A stretch of DNA of 64,000 nucleotides from assembly GCA_905235855.1 (NCBI GenBank), contig CAJONE010000001.1, forward strand, positions 62,001 to 126,000, in the 5' to 3' direction. The stretch comes from an uncultured Bacteroidales bacterium. Lineage in GTDB: Bacteria; Bacteroidota; Bacteroidia; Bacteroidales; P3. Made by a program: the position numbers and the translations under genes. Below are positions 34,801 through 42,977 of the stretch, piece after piece. Below the pieces are notes generated by a model. That model saw nothing but the letters and a program-made list of their open reading frames with translations. It was not told the origin of the DNA and ran no database searches. The stretch's first letter is position 1, and the number at the start of each line of letters is the position of its first letter.

Positions 34801-35731
34801 GACAAACGCATCAATCAGCGTTTATACGTCTGGCAGCTATTCGGTGACGGGAACTGGCGATAACGGGTGCTCAAATATGGCAGTAGCCGTGGTGACCGTC
34901 AATCCTATGCCGACAATCTCCATCAGTGGCAACACCTCGTTCTGTCAAGGTAGCAGCACCATTCTTACTGCATCGGGTGCCGACAGCTACATATGGAACA
35001 ACGGCACGACCGCGCCGTCAGTAACGATTGATGCCTTCGGCATCTATAACGTCACAGGCACAACGGCTGCTGGATGCACGGGTTCGGCCAGCGTAATGGT
35101 AACGGTGTCGTCCAATCCTACAATAACCATCACCGGAGACACCGAGCTTTGCCCTGGTGAGACCACCATGCTTACCGCCAACGGCGGCACGAGATATATA
35201 TGGTTCGACGGTAGCAGCAGCGCGACCTATCAGACCAGCACAGCTGGCAACTACTCTGTTATAGGCTACAACGACGCAGGGTGCTATTCGATGGTGTCGG
35301 TTGACGTGCAGCAGTACGACAATGCTCAGACGGAAGAGACTGCAACAGGCGCAGAAACTTACTTATGGAACGGCGAGAACTACACTGAGAGCGGTGACTA
35401 CACTTACACTACGACGACAGCACACGGATGCGACAGCACGGTGACGCTGCACCTGACCATAGAGCAGGAGGGTGGACAGGGTATCGCCGATGTCATCGAT
35501 GACGATGATGTAAAAGTCTATGCCAAAAGCGGCAGGATAATGGTTGAGTTTGGCAAACAGCAGGCAGCGGTTTGCGGCTCGTCCATTCTTGTCTATGATG
35601 TGATGGGGAGGGTGCTTAAGCGAGAGGAAGTTTATGGTCTGCAGGAGGTTATCGAAATCCCGGTTACTTCTGCTGGTGTCTATATGGTAAAAATAGGCGA
35701 CCGAAAGCCGCACAAAGTTGTTGCGAGATAA
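31841..35731 (+). CDS. Large secreted repeat protein with T9SS type A C-terminal signal
   Basis: A 1296-residue exported protein. Signal peptide MKNFRILLATLLLIALAVPDVFA. Residues 30-450 form a parallel beta-helix-like region with GLUG-type repeats (GGIIGLAGG, GGIVGSNT, GGMIGYAN, GGIVGWRS). One FN3-like domain follows (about 470-560). A tandem array of PKD/Ig-like modules then begins, starting ISG-T-FC-G and ending YSVTVTDANGC, interleaved with three copies of a shorter module ending GCDS...LTLTV. The last 70 residues (YAKSGRIMVEF...ILVYDVMGRVLKRE...GVYMVKIG) are a type A T9SS C-terminal domain, normally removed by PorU with anchoring to lipopolysaccharide. The ATG at 31841 starts the signal peptide; the open frame upstream to 31625 is not coding. 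A surface adhesin role is inference. No promoter box was seen between the terminator at 31743 and the gene. Confidence 0.88.
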   Translation: MKNFRILLATLLLIALAVPDVFADTWDGSATSWTRGSGTSADPYLIECAAHLAYLQEMVNGGVSTYSGKYFKMTTNINLNSRAWDGIGTSSTICFKGIFDGGGHCITRIKATSSALFKYIDGASIKNLSTGGSGGAGIVLESYGTVTVDNCHSAVTVISSDAAGGIISTVAGGKVTITNCSNSGNITANASNGNTAKAGGIIGLAGGTNGHIITNCHNAGSIRGNKNITSYNTYNPAVNYNSAFSGGIVGSNTVTLTITACYNRGDVSSKIMYSYSNTNYHSTSLTQETYSFSGGMIGYANCSSSFYIDKSYNSGPISAEDTTIFTSCTAKAYSRAGGIVGWRSSADINIKNCYNTKDVYAHAYCSGASINPVSRSAGISDYANTTNCYNTGTLTANTSKAGISNGTVSNCYYLETCGSANGEGTSKSAMIMKSTAFPAMLNASEEVFCMDLTPNVNDGYPIFGFFSVCEVNTDAATNVGFTTATLNGSYTLGEYWPSGTPDVQGFAYKKSSASTYDTVYANNGNPMSYSLSGLENGTTYKYKAFVTKNGLTICGSEQSFTTRSCSTALSARIDASATMVCDGDTATFTAVGSSSYSENFAYVWNTGQNTATIHATQNGTYTVSVTDDNGCSVSKSVTLTVNPKYGDVPVAQTICDGETLNFFGTILTTAGTYIHNGTTFAGCDSIVNLTLTVNPQPSVAISGNTAFCEGQNTTLTVTGGSSYLWNNGATTSNITINNGGTYSVTVTDANGCSSTASQTVTANPLPNITISGDTSYCQGGNTMLQANGADNYMWSTGSSDASIQAYNAGTYTVTGTNANGCSNIAAVSVIENPIYNISVAESLCQADSYDFCGQTLTTGGVYSHTLLTTSGCDSVISLTLTVNPLPTATISGETSFCEGQSTTLTATGGVSYLWNDGTTTQNHTVSDVGTYSVTVTDANGCTGTASQTVTMKTLPTITISGDTTFCEGRNATLTALGGASFVWSNGLTNASISVYTSGSYSVTGTGDNGCSNMAVAVVTVNPMPTISISGNTSFCQGSSTILTASGADSYIWNNGTTAPSVTIDAFGIYNVTGTTAAGCTGSASVMVTVSSNPTITITGDTELCPGETTMLTANGGTRYIWFDGSSSATYQTSTAGNYSVIGYNDAGCYSMVSVDVQQYDNAQTEETATGAETYLWNGENYTESGDYTYTTTTAHGCDSTVTLHLTIEQEGGQGIADVIDDDDVKVYAKSGRIMVEFGKQQAAVCGSSILVYDVMGRVLKREEVYGLQEVIEIPVTSAGVYMVKIGDRKPHKVVAR
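33780..35470 (+). repeat. Array of Ig/PKD-like protein modules within the T9SS gene
   Basis: Six modules of about 75 residues with an ISGxTxxCxGxxTxLTAxG start and a Y-x-V-x-G/T-x-x-x-GC end, plus three shorter modules with FCGxxLTTGGVYxH or WNGENYTESGDYxY and GCDSxxxLxLT. Copies are diverged at DNA level except in the conserved turns. Confidence 0.75.
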
Positions 35732-35761
35732 GGTTAACCTACAAAGCATTCTTCATAAGTG

Positions 35762-35797
35762 AGGCGGCACCCGCAGAATCTGTGGATGCCGCCTTTC
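35762..35797 (+). terminator. Terminator of the large T9SS gene
   Basis: AGGCGGCA (35762-35769) pairs with TGCCGCCT (35787-35794) with an inner extension CAG/CTG, followed by a short T-rich stretch TTTCGTT. Confidence 0.7.
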
Positions 35798-35902
35798 GTT
35801 GTTGCTGTCGCCATTGCCAGTTGACTTTCCATGTGACTTTTTGGGAACTTCCTCAAGTGCAATTTTGCAGTCAGCGGCGATATGTGATGTTACACAAATG
35901 CC

Positions 35903-37150
35903 TTATGGCAGAAGAAGGCAGCTGTCGCCGTAGCTCAAAAAACGAAAACCGTGGTCGAGTGCGTAGCGGTAACAGTCCTTCCAGTGGTTGCCTATCAGAG
36001 CTGAAACCAGAAGCAGAAGTGTGCTTTTCGGTTGGTGAAAGTTGGTTACCATACCGTTGATTACATGGTATCTATAGCCTGGAGTAATGATGAGACGGGT
36101 TTCGCCAGATAGGGTGTCGAGCGACTGTCTGTTGAGCCATTCGAGCACATTGCTGTAGGCCTCTCGAAAAGAGATGGATACATCGCACTTGTAAGGTTCC
36201 CACTGCTCGACATGCATAGCAGTTGCGTTGGCATCTTTACACAACTGTACACCGAACCAATATATTGATTCCAAGGTGCGAACACTGGTGGTGCCGACGG
36301 CTATCACAGGTTTGCCCTCATGATGCATTATATGTTGTATCGTATTGCGGTTGACTACTATCTTTTCGGAGTGCATTTCGTGTTCGCCTATTGTGACGCT
36401 GCTCACAGGTTTGAATGTTCCTGCACCCACATGCAGGGTGAGGAATTCGGTGATGATATGCTTTGCTTTCAGCTGGTTGAACACGTGGTCGGTGAAGTGC
36501 AGACCAGCGGTGGGTGCCGCAACCGAACCTTCGGGACGTGCATAGACGGTCTGATATCGAGAGTTGTCGTCATACTCGGCTTCGCGGTTGAGATACGGTG
36601 GCAGAGGAATGACACCTGCCCGCTCAATCACTTCGGCGAAACAAATGTTACCTGTCCAGTCGAAATCGACAACCCAGGCATTGCCAACAGCCTCTCGACG
36701 GGATGCAGTAAGGATTATCCGATTGTCTGATTTTTTGGATACCGGTGAAACGCTATCTGTTGTTTGCTCAAGATGAACTTCTTTCCTTAAACTTCCGCCT
36801 TTCCACTTCTTATTGTTGCCTATAAAACAAAGCCACGTACAATGATTGTGCTGTTCGAAAGCCTCGGATACAGCCGTTATGTAGGGTTCAAGACAGAAAA
36901 TTTCTATTGTCGAACCGGTCTCTTTGCGAAATAGCAGCCGCGCATGGATAACTTTGGTGTTGTTGAAGACCAGCAAAGAGTCTTCTGGCAAAATGTCGGC
37001 GATGTTGCAGAAAGTGTCTTCAGATATTGTACCGTTCTTGAAAACAAGTAGTTTTGACAGGTCGCGCTGCGTGAGGGGGTACTTCGCTATGCGATCTTCA
37101 GGCAGAGTGTAGTCGTAGTCGGCAATAACGATTGACTTAGGGTTTGTCAT
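35903..37150 (-). CDS. queA: S-adenosylmethionine:tRNA ribosyltransferase-isomerase
   Basis: Transfers and isomerises the ribosyl part of SAM onto preQ1 in tRNA to form epoxyqueuosine. The 415 residues include the family start YDYTLPEDRIAKYPLTQRDLSKLLVF, DSLLVFNNTKVIHARLLFRK near 60, GSVAAPTAGLHFTDHV near 210, VGAGTFKPVSS near 240 and a C-terminal TNFHQPKSTLLLLVSAL. The Bacteroidetes form is longer than E. coli QueA because of an insertion around residues 105-150. Its ATG overlaps the pssA stop by four bases, so it is translated from the pssA transcript. Confidence 0.96.
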   Translation of the reverse strand: MTNPKSIVIADYDYTLPEDRIAKYPLTQRDLSKLLVFKNGTISEDTFCNIADILPEDSLLVFNNTKVIHARLLFRKETGSTIEIFCLEPYITAVSEAFEQHNHCTWLCFIGNNKKWKGGSLRKEVHLEQTTDSVSPVSKKSDNRIILTASRREAVGNAWVVDFDWTGNICFAEVIERAGVIPLPPYLNREAEYDDNSRYQTVYARPEGSVAAPTAGLHFTDHVFNQLKAKHIITEFLTLHVGAGTFKPVSSVTIGEHEMHSEKIVVNRNTIQHIMHHEGKPVIAVGTTSVRTLESIYWFGVQLCKDANATAMHVEQWEPYKCDVSISFREAYSNVLEWLNRQSLDTLSGETRLIITPGYRYHVINGMVTNFHQPKSTLLLLVSALIGNHWKDCYRYALDHGFRFLSYGDSCLLLP

Positions 37151-37887
37151 TGCTTTGAATCAGTCTTGTATGTGAACAATGAGAGTATAATATACCATGC
37201 AATGGTGAGCGGAATGCCCACTATGCCGAAAAAAAGCAGCAGCAGGGCACTTGCCGTCAGGAAGATATATCTCACACGGTTATCCCTCCACTTTATATTT
37301 TTGAACTTCAGTGCGAAAAGTGGAATCTCCGTAACCATTAGCAAGCTGCATATCACCGAAAGCAAGACCAATACAATGGGACCGATGCCGCTAAACAGCC
37401 AGTTACATACATTGGGAACGGGCAGCAAGGCAATTGTTGTCCAAGATGGGCTCTTGAAGAAGAACCCTACTGATGCCCATACAAGAGCGTTGGCTGGTGC
37501 CGGCAGGCCGAGAAACGATGATGTTTGCCGCGTGTCGAGGTTGAACTTGGCCAGACGCCATGCAGCCGTCAGTGGGATAAGCAAAGCCGCAAAGGCAAAC
37601 CAAGACGGAATGGCACACTGCCGCAAGACATAAAATAGTATAAATCCCGGTGCCACGCCCGAGGTCACAAGATCGGCCATAGAGTCGAGTTCTTTTCCTA
37701 AAGTCGAGGTCACTTTCAGTAGACGGGCTGCGAGTCCGTCAAAGAAATCAAAAAATATGCCAAGCAGGATGAAAATTGCCGCATAATGCGGGTTACCCTT
37801 AACCGCCTGCCATGCAGCTATGATGCCGCAAAGCAGGTTGCATAGAGTTATGAGGTTGGGTATGTTGCGTTTGATCGTTAGTAACAT
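37147..37887 (-). CDS. pssA: CDP-diacylglycerol--serine O-phosphatidyltransferase
   Basis: Integral membrane enzyme that makes phosphatidylserine, the precursor of phosphatidylethanolamine. The 246 residues hold six to eight hydrophobic helices and a perfect CDP-alcohol phosphotransferase motif, D-G-x2-A-R-x8-G-x3-D-x3-D, from Asp49 (FDGLAARLLKVTSTLGKELDSMAD). The opening NIPNLITLCNLLCGI is typical of bacterial type II PssA. It overlaps queA downstream by four bases. Confidence 0.93.
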   Translation of the reverse strand: MLLTIKRNIPNLITLCNLLCGIIAAWQAVKGNPHYAAIFILLGIFFDFFDGLAARLLKVTSTLGKELDSMADLVTSGVAPGFILFYVLRQCAIPSWFAFAALLIPLTAAWRLAKFNLDTRQTSSFLGLPAPANALVWASVGFFFKSPSWTTIALLPVPNVCNWLFSGIGPIVLVLLSVICSLLMVTEIPLFALKFKNIKWRDNRVRYIFLTASALLLLFFGIVGIPLTIAWYIILSLFTYKTDSKQ

Positions 37888-37914
37888 TCAGCGAAATGAT
37901 GATAAGTGTAGAAA

Positions 37915-37970
37915 AATAAAAAAGCAGTCAGCAGTCCTTGTATTTATTGACCACTGACTGCTGACTGCTC
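37915..37970 (-). terminator. Terminator of the TPR lipoprotein gene, built from repeated CTGACTG units
   Basis: On the minus strand GAGCAGTCAGCAGTC (from 37970) pairs with GACTGCTGACTGCT (ending at 37923) in a 14-bp stem, followed by TTTTTTATTTTT. It sits nine bases after the stop of the 37979-39814 gene. Confidence 0.85.
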
Positions 37971-37978
37971 ACAAATGG

Positions 37979-39814
37979 CTATTCTTCCGTGTATAACTGT
38001 ACGATGGTCTTGAATTCCTGATCCTCCCAATAGGAGCGGAATTCCACGTCGGTCTGTGCGGTCTTCTTATATTCATAATTCTGTGCGACCGACTCTTTCA
38101 GGTTTTTCAAAGCATTGGCTTTGTCGCCTAAACGAGCGTAGGCCACAGCGCGGAGATAATAAACTTCGGCGTTCTGGTCGAGACAGCAGTCGAGTGTGCG
38201 TATGGCAGTTGTTGCTTGATCGTTTTGTAGTTGTGCGAAGGCCAGATTGAAGCTGCAAGTGCTTGTTTTCAAGCTTTTTTCCGCATCCTCATAATTACCT
38301 TGCTTAAGGTTGAGGATTGGTATGTTGGCGTCGGCATCGGCACTGCCTTGGCGTTGTGCCTCCTCGAAGTATTTTTTGGCCATTGGGTATTCTTTCTTGG
38401 CCATATAAAGCAGGCCAGTGTTGTTAAGTACGTCAGGGTTGTGGGGATTCATTTCGCGAGCCACATTGAGGTAGCGCTCGGCCTCTTCAACGTCACCCAT
38501 ATAGAGCGACACGGCGCCGGCATTGTTCCAGGCGGCCCACTCGTCGCTGTGGTTTTCGGTAGCCCATTTGTAGTATTTCAGCTTTGTGGGATAGCTGTAG
38601 TTAATATAGGCGGCGTACATCAGCTCGTCGAATGAGAGTTTCGAGGGGTTGATGGTGGCCTGCTTTGCAAGATCCTGGTCATTTTTGCGGGCCTCGGAGT
38701 AGTAGAGGGCTATCTGTGCACGGCGCAGGTTTGGGAAAATTTCATCGGCCAGTTGTGTATAGACTGTCGCATAATTCTTAATCATCTGCTCGCGCTTGAT
38801 TAGGTTCTGCTGTGTTTCGACGATGTTTACGATGTTGTGTTTGTCCTGAATGTCGGAACCCTCGACCATGAGTACGAAGTGTACCCAGTCTTCGCCGGCG
38901 GCACGAGTGGTCTGAACCACCTCCTTCTGAAGGTTGTATTTGAAATAGTCAAGGTCTTGCGGTTTCACCCTGGCGCGTTTTGCCATAGCGTTGAGCGTTT
39001 CCTCGAACACGCGTTTGAACTGCTCGGTAGCCACATCGGCACGCCCTTTCGACACGCCAACGTTGTTGGTTTCCTCGCCTTCGGGCGATGCCCATCCGGT
39101 AATTGTTACCTGCTTGGGCAGACCGTTCTGCAGCATAATTTGTTTCAGTTCTTCAAGGCCGTTTTTGGTGTCGAATTTGCGGTTCATCTCGAAGTTCCAG
39201 TCCAGTTTCGACAAACCGTTTGGGAAATAAATGTCGGCTGTTTCGACTATGCCTTGCTTTTTGTTGTAGTTTATCGGGGCGATAGAGATATTGCCACGTA
39301 TATCGACCCACGCCGATGTGTTGTTTACTCCGTCGGATATGAGCACTTCGTTGAATGTCTTCCCACCGTGCTTGTCGACAATTTCGTCGGCAAATTTGGT
39401 TTCCACATCGGTGAAGGAGGTCTTGTAGCCTACTGGTGCTAACGTGACGCGTCCGGTCTCCATACCCGGCTTGAAATCAATCAGGTCGGTATAAGTAAAA
39501 CGTCCGCCAGATTCGTATTTAATCATAGTGCCTTCGCCCTCAACGTTCTCGCCTTTCAAAGTCATGGGTTCCAGCGGTATGCTGCCGCCGTCCCAAGTGA
39601 ATACTGGCTGAAGAAAAACGGCCACATTCTTGGCGAAATATTTTTGCGGAATGGCACCGGTGAATTTCACAACTACTTTGTCGTCCATGGTGGCCACGGG
39701 GTCAGGTATGGCCTGGTAGCGTACTTCGCCGGCATGCTTTTTCATGTAGGATAACCCCTTGCATCCCACGAGCATAAAGCTCATCACAGCAATCAAAAAA
39801 AAGCCTTTTTTCAT
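37979..39814 (-). CDS. Outer-membrane-type lipoprotein with OmpA-like region and TPR repeats
   Basis: A 611-residue exported lipoprotein: leader MKKGFFLIAVMSFMLVGC with lipobox LVGC (Cys18). The N-terminal half is beta-rich; a segment near 235-265 (QVTITGWASPEGEETNNVGVSKGRADVA) has the G-x-A/S-P-E-G...N...S..RA pattern of OmpA-family C-termini that bind peptidoglycan. Residues 375-600 contain at least four TPR units (WNNAGAVSLYMGDVEEAERYL, LNNTGLLYMAKKEYPMAKKYF, YYLRAVAYARLGDKANALKNL). Similar TPR/OmpA lipoproteins occur in Porphyromonas and relatives. It probably organises the periplasmic face of the outer membrane. It has its own promoter and terminator. Confidence 0.82.
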   Translation of the reverse strand: MKKGFFLIAVMSFMLVGCKGLSYMKKHAGEVRYQAIPDPVATMDDKVVVKFTGAIPQKYFAKNVAVFLQPVFTWDGGSIPLEPMTLKGENVEGEGTMIKYESGGRFTYTDLIDFKPGMETGRVTLAPVGYKTSFTDVETKFADEIVDKHGGKTFNEVLISDGVNNTSAWVDIRGNISIAPINYNKKQGIVETADIYFPNGLSKLDWNFEMNRKFDTKNGLEELKQIMLQNGLPKQVTITGWASPEGEETNNVGVSKGRADVATEQFKRVFEETLNAMAKRARVKPQDLDYFKYNLQKEVVQTTRAAGEDWVHFVLMVEGSDIQDKHNIVNIVETQQNLIKREQMIKNYATVYTQLADEIFPNLRRAQIALYYSEARKNDQDLAKQATINPSKLSFDELMYAAYINYSYPTKLKYYKWATENHSDEWAAWNNAGAVSLYMGDVEEAERYLNVAREMNPHNPDVLNNTGLLYMAKKEYPMAKKYFEEAQRQGSADADANIPILNLKQGNYEDAEKSLKTSTCSFNLAFAQLQNDQATTAIRTLDCCLDQNAEVYYLRAVAYARLGDKANALKNLKESVAQNYEYKKTAQTDVEFRSYWEDQEFKTIVQLYTEE

Positions 39815-39889
39815 GTATGTTTCTTATGTTGATGAATGTTCAAAACTGTTGAAACTTGTTGTATAAACGAGCGAAAAGATTGTAAATTG

Positions 39890-39922
39890 CAAAAATATGA
39901 AAAAAAAATTGATTTTCTGCAA
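39890..39922 (-). promoter_or_regulatory. Bacteroidetes-type promoter of the TPR lipoprotein gene
   Basis: Minus-strand TTG (39920-39922) and TATTTTTG (39890-39897) with 22 bases between them; start near 39883, about 69 bases ahead of the ATG. Confidence 0.75.
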
Positions 39923-39977
39923 TTCATGAAATTTATCCTGACAGATTTCGTGAGTAATTTGGGACAGCAGGGCGGCA

Positions 39978-42842
39978 CTATTCGACACGGTTGGGTGGCA
40001 TAGCGATAGTATCATTATCGTTTTTTTTCGTGCAGACCGATACAATGGAACAGTAGTTGCAGTAATTCCCGGGTTGTGATGTGAACGGGATGTTTTCATC
40101 CAATATCTCACCAAAGATGTTGCACATGAGCTGTTCAAATTGCGATAAGACGTCGTGAGTCAGAAGAGTAGTGTCTCCAATGGACGCGGGCATGAACTCA
40201 CCGCCTATGTGCTGCAATGGATACAATCCGGAAAGCATTGGTTCTTGAATGCTGTGGGTGCGTGAGTAGTACCATGCGTAGAACATTACCTGAAACCACT
40301 TTGCAGGAATGGTTTGCCATTCTGTAGGAGTGAGGGTCTTGACGGATATATCATTCTTTCTGACATACCCTGACTTGTAGTCTACCACCCGAAGTTGGCC
40401 GTTAATGCGATCGATGCGGTCGGCTTTTGTGTTGAAATGAATTTCTATAGGATTTTTATACCCGTCTATGTTTAAAACAAGTGGTTTATCTAATGTTTCT
40501 TCAAGTTGTAATATATCTATTTTCTGGCCTTGTTTGAGTTTTCCTATTTCATGATTCAGAAAGTGGGTTACCTGTGAAATAGCCACAGCGCGCATCAGGT
40601 CGGTTTTTCCTTCGTGTATTTCACCATTTGTGAAAAAATCATCCAAAAGTTTTTCTATTCTCGATGGAACTGAATCTATCTCTGCGGCAAGTATATCCAT
40701 GTCCAATGCCTTGTTTTCAAATGGTTTGTAGATATCTTCGAGGCATTGGTGAATAATGGTTCCGAGGTCGCTGCTTTCAATAGTGTCGCTTATCTCGTCG
40801 TCTTGCCGCAGATGTAGCAATTGTTCGTAGTAGAAACGTAGAGGGCAGCTGATATAGCTGTTCATTGAAGAAGGGGAGTAGCGTTTTAGGCGCAGCTGTT
40901 CCATTATTTCGGGTGATTTTTCAACACGGTTGTCTGGCGGTGTTCTGTAGCTGCGGTTGCTGATAGATGCATTCAGTTCGTGGACTGTGATTTTGTCGCT
41001 GTATTTTTTTGACAGTTCGGCACGCAGCTGTTGCACAAATCGGCTTTCCTGGTCCTTTTGGCCATCGTTCGATGATACAATATATATTTCTTCGGCGCGT
41101 TGCAGCAAGTGGTAGAAGTTGTATGCATATACCGCATCTTTTTCATAGTAGGTAGGCATTCCAAAATGGCGTTTCAGGCTGGTAGGTATCAGTGTGTTGT
41201 TGTTTTGTGACGACGGTATTACCCCTTCGTTGGCAGAGAGCAGTATTACCCTGCGAAAATCAAGGCAGCGCGTTTCGAGAACACCGAGTATTTGTAGGCC
41301 GCTCAACGGTTTGCCGATAAAAGAAAGGCTTCTGCGTTGTGCTATACGCAGGTAGATTTTTCGCAAGGTTTGGATGTTTTCAACAGGTATTGCGCTGGTG
41401 CCGTAGGTTTCGACTTGTTTTTTCAGTCCTTCTATGTAATCGATTATCTGAACTAGGCTTTCTATGGCTGCTGTCTCCTTTGATTCGTTGGGAATAATAC
41501 GCTTTTCAACGATTTTGGTTGTAAGGAGTTTTATTGTTTCCAGTAGGACGAAGGGGTTGTTTGCATCGGCCTCGAAAAGAAAACGGATGGGTTCTATATT
41601 GCCGTGCAGATTTGAGAACATTGTTTCCAAGTCTGTTATACAGGCGTAGATAACGTTTCGTTCTGTAAGATACTTCTTGGTTTTCTCGTTAATATAGTCG
41701 GCATCTAACAGTTTGGATATGTATTTGTTGCCTATAACGTCAGAAATGCTTTTATGATAAAACATCGGGCTGCCGTATTTTGATATCCGGCTGTTGGCAT
41801 AGAGAGACAGAACGGTGAGGGCAAGCGAGTGCATTTCGGTCTGTGTAAATGGTATACCCATTGTTATGTTGGCTTGCCCTATTCCGTTGGGCAGGGAATT
41901 CAGCACGGTAGTTATAATGCCCTCGTCGCCAAGAACGAGTGCAGTTTCGGCAATTTGAATATTGCTATCATCTGATGCAATGTCGTTCAATAATGTGCCA
42001 GCATATTTTGCCTGCGACACATTGTCGGGAACTTTAACTATGTTAATGCTTTTATTCTTCTTGGCAAAGAGTTCGTCAAACTCTTTATTTGCACAGAGAT
42101 AATGATGTTTACGCAGAAAATAGCCGGCTTCTTGCGTTGGGTCGTCCATATAATATTTGTCTCCATCCGGAATAAATTCAGCGAGACCCCGCCGTATAAA
42201 TGTATGGATAATTTTCTCTTCGCATTTTGATAAAGCGTTGAATCCTAAAAAGTAAAGATGGTTTATAGGGTGATTGTCCAGTATTGTGTCAATATTCTCG
42301 GCCACCTTGCGGTATGCCATACCGTAATAGGCCTGTCCGCGACTGTCGAGGAGGTTGTTAAGCTCAGTGTAGTAGGTGTGGATTGACTTGTAGAAATGTA
42401 GGTAATCTTTTTGAAACTGCGTTAGTTTTTCGCCATCAATATGCCACTCGCCTATTTCTTTCAAATCGTGCAGGTTTCCGTAGATGTCCTTGACATTTAC
42501 CAAATAGCGGTCTATCTCGGAAAAGTCTGCCAGCATCATATCAGCCATGGGCATAAACTGCTCTAACGTTCGCGGGTCGTTGGGATTTACTTTGCGGTGT
42601 ATGCCATATAGTTCAAACAGCAGGAATTCGTTTGGAACCAGTTCGGTTTCGCCTAATTCGCTTACCAGGTCATCAAAAACAAGTGTTTTAGGAAGTAAGA
42701 ATGTGTTGCCTAACAGCTCAGTCAGATAGTGTTTCACAAACAGAGTTGGACGCCGATTGTTGAAAATCAGTGTGATTTCGCTTAAGTCATTGTGGTGCTT
42801 GTTGACAATTTGGAGCAGTGTTTCTTTCAGAAAAGGTTGCAT
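39978..42842 (-). CDS. AddB-like protein with C-terminal PD-(D/E)XK nuclease
   Basis: A 954-residue cytoplasmic protein with an inactivated-looking UvrD-like region (no clear Walker A at the N-terminus). Its C-terminal RecB-family nuclease has GTIIHQCLEDIY near residue 705 and the catalytic LRVVDYKSG near 820. Cysteines at CPLRFYY (about 664) and CNYCSIVSVC (about 930) would form the AddB-type [4Fe-4S] clasp. This is the layout of the AddB subunit of the AddAB recombination helicase-nuclease, which processes double-strand breaks. Its usual partner AddA is not in the window: the neighbours are a lipoprotein downstream and an MntP-like gene upstream. A stand-alone nuclease is an alternative. 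Confidence 0.82.
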   Translation of the reverse strand: MQPFLKETLLQIVNKHHNDLSEITLIFNNRRPTLFVKHYLTELLGNTFLLPKTLVFDDLVSELGETELVPNEFLLFELYGIHRKVNPNDPRTLEQFMPMADMMLADFSEIDRYLVNVKDIYGNLHDLKEIGEWHIDGEKLTQFQKDYLHFYKSIHTYYTELNNLLDSRGQAYYGMAYRKVAENIDTILDNHPINHLYFLGFNALSKCEEKIIHTFIRRGLAEFIPDGDKYYMDDPTQEAGYFLRKHHYLCANKEFDELFAKKNKSINIVKVPDNVSQAKYAGTLLNDIASDDSNIQIAETALVLGDEGIITTVLNSLPNGIGQANITMGIPFTQTEMHSLALTVLSLYANSRISKYGSPMFYHKSISDVIGNKYISKLLDADYINEKTKKYLTERNVIYACITDLETMFSNLHGNIEPIRFLFEADANNPFVLLETIKLLTTKIVEKRIIPNESKETAAIESLVQIIDYIEGLKKQVETYGTSAIPVENIQTLRKIYLRIAQRRSLSFIGKPLSGLQILGVLETRCLDFRRVILLSANEGVIPSSQNNNTLIPTSLKRHFGMPTYYEKDAVYAYNFYHLLQRAEEIYIVSSNDGQKDQESRFVQQLRAELSKKYSDKITVHELNASISNRSYRTPPDNRVEKSPEIMEQLRLKRYSPSSMNSYISCPLRFYYEQLLHLRQDDEISDTIESSDLGTIIHQCLEDIYKPFENKALDMDILAAEIDSVPSRIEKLLDDFFTNGEIHEGKTDLMRAVAISQVTHFLNHEIGKLKQGQKIDILQLEETLDKPLVLNIDGYKNPIEIHFNTKADRIDRINGQLRVVDYKSGYVRKNDISVKTLTPTEWQTIPAKWFQVMFYAWYYSRTHSIQEPMLSGLYPLQHIGGEFMPASIGDTTLLTHDVLSQFEQLMCNIFGEILDENIPFTSQPGNYCNYCSIVSVCTKKNDNDTIAMPPNRVE

Positions 42843-42977
42843 ATCGTATATGGAATGTAAGTCGGATTTTTATTTATAAAGTGTTTCCACGTGTGTGAGT
42901 GGATTGCAGGTGGCGGCGGAATTTTTCCCATTAGAATGTCAGATAAAAACGTGAGAGCATATATTATCGCCGAGAAT

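Noticed and set aside
42880-42900. GTTTCCACGTGTGTG as a second parS-like site
   Set aside because: Only the left half and centre match; the right half is not palindromic.
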